This document shows, piece after piece, positions 61,016 to 64,000 of a stretch of 64,000 nt of DNA (positions are counted from its first letter, which is position 1; each line of letters opens with the position of its first letter). The notes beneath the pieces were generated by a model. That model did no database searches and was not told the DNA's origin. It saw only the letters and a program-made list of their open reading frames with translations. The stretch is from Rhodoferax sp. (GTDB lineage Bacteria; Pseudomonadota; Gammaproteobacteria; Burkholderiales; Burkholderiaceae_C). Location: positions 39,549-103,548 of the forward strand of contig SSFF01000031.1 in the NCBI GenBank assembly GCA_008015235.1, read 5' to 3'. Position numbers and translations under genes: made by a program.

Positions 61016-61609
61016 CTACCGTGTCGGTGTGGGCGGTGGCCCCACCGCTTCCGCGGACTGCACCTGTCCCAGCAGCAACACCGCCAGTGCCAACAGGTAA
61101 TGCAGGGACTGCGTCTTGTTGAACATTCCCAACAGCTGGACATCCGGCGCGGCCAGAGCTGCCACTACAAAACTGGCCACCAAGGCCACGCTACCCAGTA
61201 TTCCCAGGGCGGAGCGCTGCTGCACCATGGTCCAGGCCAGCACCAACGCGCTCAGTCCCGGTACCACCTGCGCCCACCAGGCAGCCCCAACCTGACTGGC
61301 CGCAATGCCCAGGCCACCCAGCAAGACCACAAAACGGCCCACTGCCGTGGTTTGGCTTGCCAATGGCGCCTGTGGCCAGCGCAAGGCAACCGCCATCAGC
61401 CAGAAAGCGGCGCAGGCAGCCAGCAGGCTGAAAAACCGGTGCGGGCCCAGCGCCCATTCGAGACCGCTGTAGCGCAACACCCCCATGGCCGCGGCCAGGC
61501 CCAGCAACAACATCGCCCCGCACCATGCGGCACGCACCACCGAAACCCGCCAGGCCGAAGCGGCGCAAGCGGCCAGCAGCACCAGATCCGACAGCGCATC
61601 GGGGTTCAT
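61016..61609 (-). CDS. Hypothetical multi-pass membrane protein
   Basis: 197 residues from ATG 61609, about six hydrophobic segments starting DALSDLVLLAACAASAWRV. No family recognised. The start overlaps the sterol desaturase stop by four bases (ATGA), so the two genes are coupled. Confidence 0.72.
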   Translation of the reverse strand: MNPDALSDLVLLAACAASAWRVSVVRAAWCGAMLLLGLAAAMGVLRYSGLEWALGPHRFFSLLAACAAFWLMAVALRWPQAPLASQTTAVGRFVVLLGGLGIAASQVGAAWWAQVVPGLSALVLAWTMVQQRSALGILGSVALVASFVVAALAAPDVQLLGMFNKTQSLHYLLALAVLLLGQVQSAEAVGPPPTPTR

Positions 61610-62817
61610 GCGCGCACCTCCGCAGATGCGGACGCACCGAAACGCAGCAAATAAAACGCACTGCCCAAACCCAACAACAATACTGTCCAGCGCAAGGCAT
61701 CGGGTGTGACAAAACCAAACCAATCCGTCACCAGGGCAAAGGCCATACCCAGCAGTGCCACCCGCGCGGCTTCGGCCCAGCGCGCCCAGCCACGCCCTTC
61801 CAGCAAAGCTCCCAGGCTCACGCTGCTGGCCAGAATGCCCAGCGCATAGGCTGCAGCCTGCGCCAATGGCAGCGCCGGTGCCACGGCAATGCAGTGGGTC
61901 ACAAAAGGCACGCTCACCGCGTACTGCAGTGCCACGTACCAGCGCAAGGGGCCCGGCGCCGTGGGCTGGTAGCGTGTGAACTGGGCGCCGTCAAAATGTT
62001 CGAGCGGCACGTTCCAGCCGCCCGGTGGCGCCAGCCAGACCCCGAGCTTGGCGCGCCAACCCACAGCAGCGCAAGACGCGCGCCAGAGGTCGGCGTAGTA
62101 GTGCAAGTTGCCCCACACCGGGTTGAAGCTGCGAAGTGGCTTGCGGATACCGTAGTGGATTTTTTCACCCTCGCGCTCATCGACAAAGGTGCCGAACAGC
62201 CGGTCCCAGACGATCAGGATGCCACCGTAGTTCTTGTCGATGCAGTAGTCGTTCTGCCCATGGTGCACGCGGTGGTTCGAGGGTGACACAAACACCCGGT
62301 CAAACCAGCCCAGGCGCCCCACCAGTTCGGTGTGCACCCAGTACTGGTACAGCAGATCGATCAACCCGACTGTGACGAACATGATGGGCGGCACCCCGGC
62401 CACCGCCATGGGCAGGTAGAAAATCCAGCCGAACAGCCAGCCGCTGGAGGTCTGGCGCAAGGCGGTCGAGAGGTTGTAGTACTCGGACGAGTGGTGCACC
62501 ACGTGCGCAGCCCAGAGCACGTTCACCTCATGGCCCATGCGGTGTGCCCAGTAGTAGCAAAAGTCGTAGAACACCAGCGCCAGCAACCACAGCCACCAGG
62601 GCTCCAGGGGCCACTCTGTGGCACGGAAGGCTTCGTACACCAGGGCATAGATGCCGAACTTGGTGAACACCCCCATTACCTGGCTGAGCACACCGTGGTG
62701 CAAGCTAGTCACAGCGTCGGGGATGTCGTACACCGCCCGCCGCGTGCGCCAGGCCCACCAGGCCTCCAGCACGATGGTCAGCATGAAGACGGGGATGGCG
62801 TACACGATGGGATTCAT
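61606..62817 (-). CDS. Sterol desaturase/fatty acid hydroxylase family protein
   Basis: 403 residues. The di-iron His boxes of the family are visible: HRMGH, HVVHHSSE and NHRVHHGQN. Several N-terminal membrane helices, and an extra C-terminal membrane region of about four helices after residue 280 that is absent from the shortest family members. The substrate could be a fatty acid or another lipid; sterols are unlikely in this host. Coupled to the small membrane protein downstream. Confidence 0.85.
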   Translation of the reverse strand: MNPIVYAIPVFMLTIVLEAWWAWRTRRAVYDIPDAVTSLHHGVLSQVMGVFTKFGIYALVYEAFRATEWPLEPWWLWLLALVFYDFCYYWAHRMGHEVNVLWAAHVVHHSSEYYNLSTALRQTSSGWLFGWIFYLPMAVAGVPPIMFVTVGLIDLLYQYWVHTELVGRLGWFDRVFVSPSNHRVHHGQNDYCIDKNYGGILIVWDRLFGTFVDEREGEKIHYGIRKPLRSFNPVWGNLHYYADLWRASCAAVGWRAKLGVWLAPPGGWNVPLEHFDGAQFTRYQPTAPGPLRWYVALQYAVSVPFVTHCIAVAPALPLAQAAAYALGILASSVSLGALLEGRGWARWAEAARVALLGMAFALVTDWFGFVTPDALRWTVLLLGLGSAFYLLRFGASASAEVRA

Positions 62818-62915
62818 GGGAGCAGGCGGGCCACAGGGGTCGGGATAAAGAAGCCGCCGATTCTGCGACCTGACGTGAGCCGGCCACTACAGTGTTTCCC
62901 CCTACACTCGCGGCC

Positions 62916-63863
62916 ATGCAAGAGTTTGATGTTGCCATCGTCGGCGCCGGTGCCGCCGGCCTGTTTTGTGCTTCCGTGGCCGGCCAACTGGGTTTGCGCG
63001 TGGTGCTGATCGACCACAGCGCGCGCGTGGCAGAAAAAATCCGTATTTCCGGTGGTGGCCGCAGCAACTTCACCAACACCCAGGTCAGTGCCGCCAACTA
63101 CCTGGGACAGAACCCGCGCTTTGCCAAGTCGGCCCTGGCGCGCTATACACCGCGCGACTTTGTCGAGCTGGTGCGCAAGCACGGCATCGGCTTCCACGAA
63201 AAGCACAAGGGACAGCTGTTCTGCGACCAGTCGGCCCAGCAGCTGATTGACATGCTGCAGGCCGAATGCGCCGCAGGGGGCGTGGCCCACTGGCAGCCCT
63301 GCGCCCTCGATTCAGTACGCTTTTCGGCCTCTAGCCCCTGTGGGAAAAGCGCAAGCAGCTATGAAATAGATAGCGAACGCGGCACCTTGCGCTGCGCCGC
63401 CCTGGTGGTAGCCACCGGTGGCTTGTCGATTCCGAAAATCGGCGCCAGCGATTGGGGCTACCGCATCGCACGCCAGTTCGACCTGCCGGTGGTGCCGACG
63501 CGCCCGGCCCTGGTACCGCTTACTTTCGATGCCGCCGCCTGGGCACCGTTTGCCGAACTCAGCGGCCTGTCACTGCCGGTGGAGATCGCCACTGGGGGCA
63601 AGAAAGACACAATGCGCTTCCAGGAAGACCTGCTGTTCACACACCGCGGCCTCAGTGGCCCGGCGGTGCTGCAAATCTCCAGTTACTGGCAACCGGGAAC
63701 CCCCATCCGACTCAACCTGTCACCATCCAACGTGGTGGCCGAGCAGCTGCTGCAGGCCAAGGCGGAAGGCAACCGCAGGAAGACGGATAGGAAATTCAAC
63801 CGCATGAGGCCAAGTATGGCACGAGTTTTTGGCCTCGAAACACGTTCGGTCAAGGCAGGTTGA
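62916..63863 (+). CDS. YhiN/HI0933-family flavoprotein, 3'-truncated
   Basis: 315 residues from ATG 62916; ATG 62892 is less likely. FAD-binding start DVAIVGAGAAGLFCASVAGQLGLRVVLID, then KIRISGGGRSNFTN and VATGGLSIPKIGASDWGY. Family members are about 400 residues; here the homology ends near QAKAEGNRRKT (about nucleotide 63784), and the last 28 residues (DRKFNRMRPSMARV...) are unlike the family. The C-terminal GWLGGYNFQWA region is missing. Probably interrupted by an insertion. Carries a dispersed repeat copy at 63326-63374. Confidence 0.82.
   Translation: MQEFDVAIVGAGAAGLFCASVAGQLGLRVVLIDHSARVAEKIRISGGGRSNFTNTQVSAANYLGQNPRFAKSALARYTPRDFVELVRKHGIGFHEKHKGQLFCDQSAQQLIDMLQAECAAGGVAHWQPCALDSVRFSASSPCGKSASSYEIDSERGTLRCAALVVATGGLSIPKIGASDWGYRIARQFDLPVVPTRPALVPLTFDAAAWAPFAELSGLSLPVEIATGGKKDTMRFQEDLLFTHRGLSGPAVLQISSYWQPGTPIRLNLSPSNVVAEQLLQAKAEGNRRKTDRKFNRMRPSMARVFGLETRSVKAG
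63326..63374 (+). repeat. Dispersed 48-bp repeat inside the YhiN-like gene, best copy
   Basis: Plus-strand reading GGCCTCTAGCCCCTGTGGG, AAAAGCGCAAGCAGCTATG and AAATAGATAGC; the GCTAT/ATAGC ends are perfect. Read in a frame different from most copies (AGC GCA AGC AGC TAT), which avoids the TAG present in the other frame. Confidence 0.8.
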
Positions 63864-64000
63864 GCGCTCGCTTACCTCTAAATGGCGAAACCTTGGGATG
63901 CAAGATGCATTTGGGGCCGGCGCGCACGCAGCTACTCGCCGCAGCGATTGATACCGCCGCTTCACTGGGTCACCAATTGACGCGCTGGTCTACCTCGTAA
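63784..64000. other. Unexplained sequence joined to the truncated YhiN-like gene
   Basis: After about 63784 the sequence no longer encodes the expected protein. It contains an inverted repeat GAGGCCAA (63806-63813) / TTGGCCTC (63829-63836). One open frame without ATG near its start ends at the last base with LGPARTQLLAAAIDTAASLGHQL before the stop. No known transposase or integrase is recognisable in 217 bases. Confidence 0.45.

Noticed and set aside
1..64000. CRISPR arrays, rRNA genes, complete insertion sequences or a defence island
   Set aside because: No regular spacer-repeat array, rRNA signature, transposase or recognised defence gene was seen; the region is mainly conserved core genes.

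Overview
This window looks like chromosomal core DNA of a betaproteobacterium of the order Burkholderiales, most likely family Comamonadaceae (Rhodoferax, Polaromonas or Acidovorax relatives). The basis is gene order: frr-uppS-cdsA-dxr-rseP-bamA-ompH-lpxD-fabZ-lpxA-lpxB-rnhB, tpiA-secG-tRNA-Leu-nuoA to nuoN, and rpsO-pnp, all with high-GC coding style. The family assignment is inference from synteny and protein flavour; no database search was possible. No rRNA, CRISPR array, complete insertion sequence or prophage was seen.

Layout: 1-10.7 kb is a mixed housekeeping and catabolic region: a partial MFS transporter, rmuC, an AT-richer YcxB-like gene, a ThDP-dependent enzyme, phenylalanine hydroxylase plus pterin dehydratase (phhA-phhB) divergent from an Lrp/AsnC regulator, a nitronate monooxygenase-like flavoprotein, an MFS transporter and an orphan HutC-like repressor. 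10.7-25.8 kb on the minus strand is the classic envelope, isoprenoid and translation cluster, from rpsB-tsf-pyrH-frr through uppS, cdsA, dxr, rseP, bamA, ompH, lpxD, fabZ, lpxA and lpxB to rnhB and an RNA methyltransferase. 26-35.3 kb holds miaA, a thiamine ABC transporter (thiBPQ) behind a TPP riboswitch, an SH3-domain protein with an M48 lipoprotein protease, a PLP enzyme of the cysteine synthase fold, and an MsbA-like ABC exporter. gdhA follows with a strong terminator. 36.8-53.6 kb is a complete 14-gene complex I operon (nuoA-N) followed by a NUDIX hydrolase and a DUF1178 gene, and preceded by tRNA-Leu(GAG), secG and tpiA. 53.6-64 kb has a frameshifted quinone oxidoreductase, pnp-rpsO, an Hsp20 chaperone, tsaD, a two-domain PilJ-like secreted protein, ybiB, a membrane protein with a sterol desaturase, and a 3'-truncated yhiN-like gene that runs into unexplained sequence at the window edge.

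The most unusual signals are: (1) a dispersed repeat of about 48 bp with a GCGCAAGCAGCTAT core and a GCTAT/ATAGC inverted repeat, in nine places. Six copies lie inside genes and a seventh forms a gene's stop codon; all seven are read in the sense direction without breaking the frame. (2) A run of ten G residues near the 5' end of a quinone oxidoreductase gene that puts it out of frame, so it is either phase-variable or a sequencing error. (3) A broken yhiN-like gene at the right edge, suggesting the junction of an inserted element. (4) A strong hairpin just ahead of the rpsO ribosome binding site, a candidate S15 autoregulatory leader.
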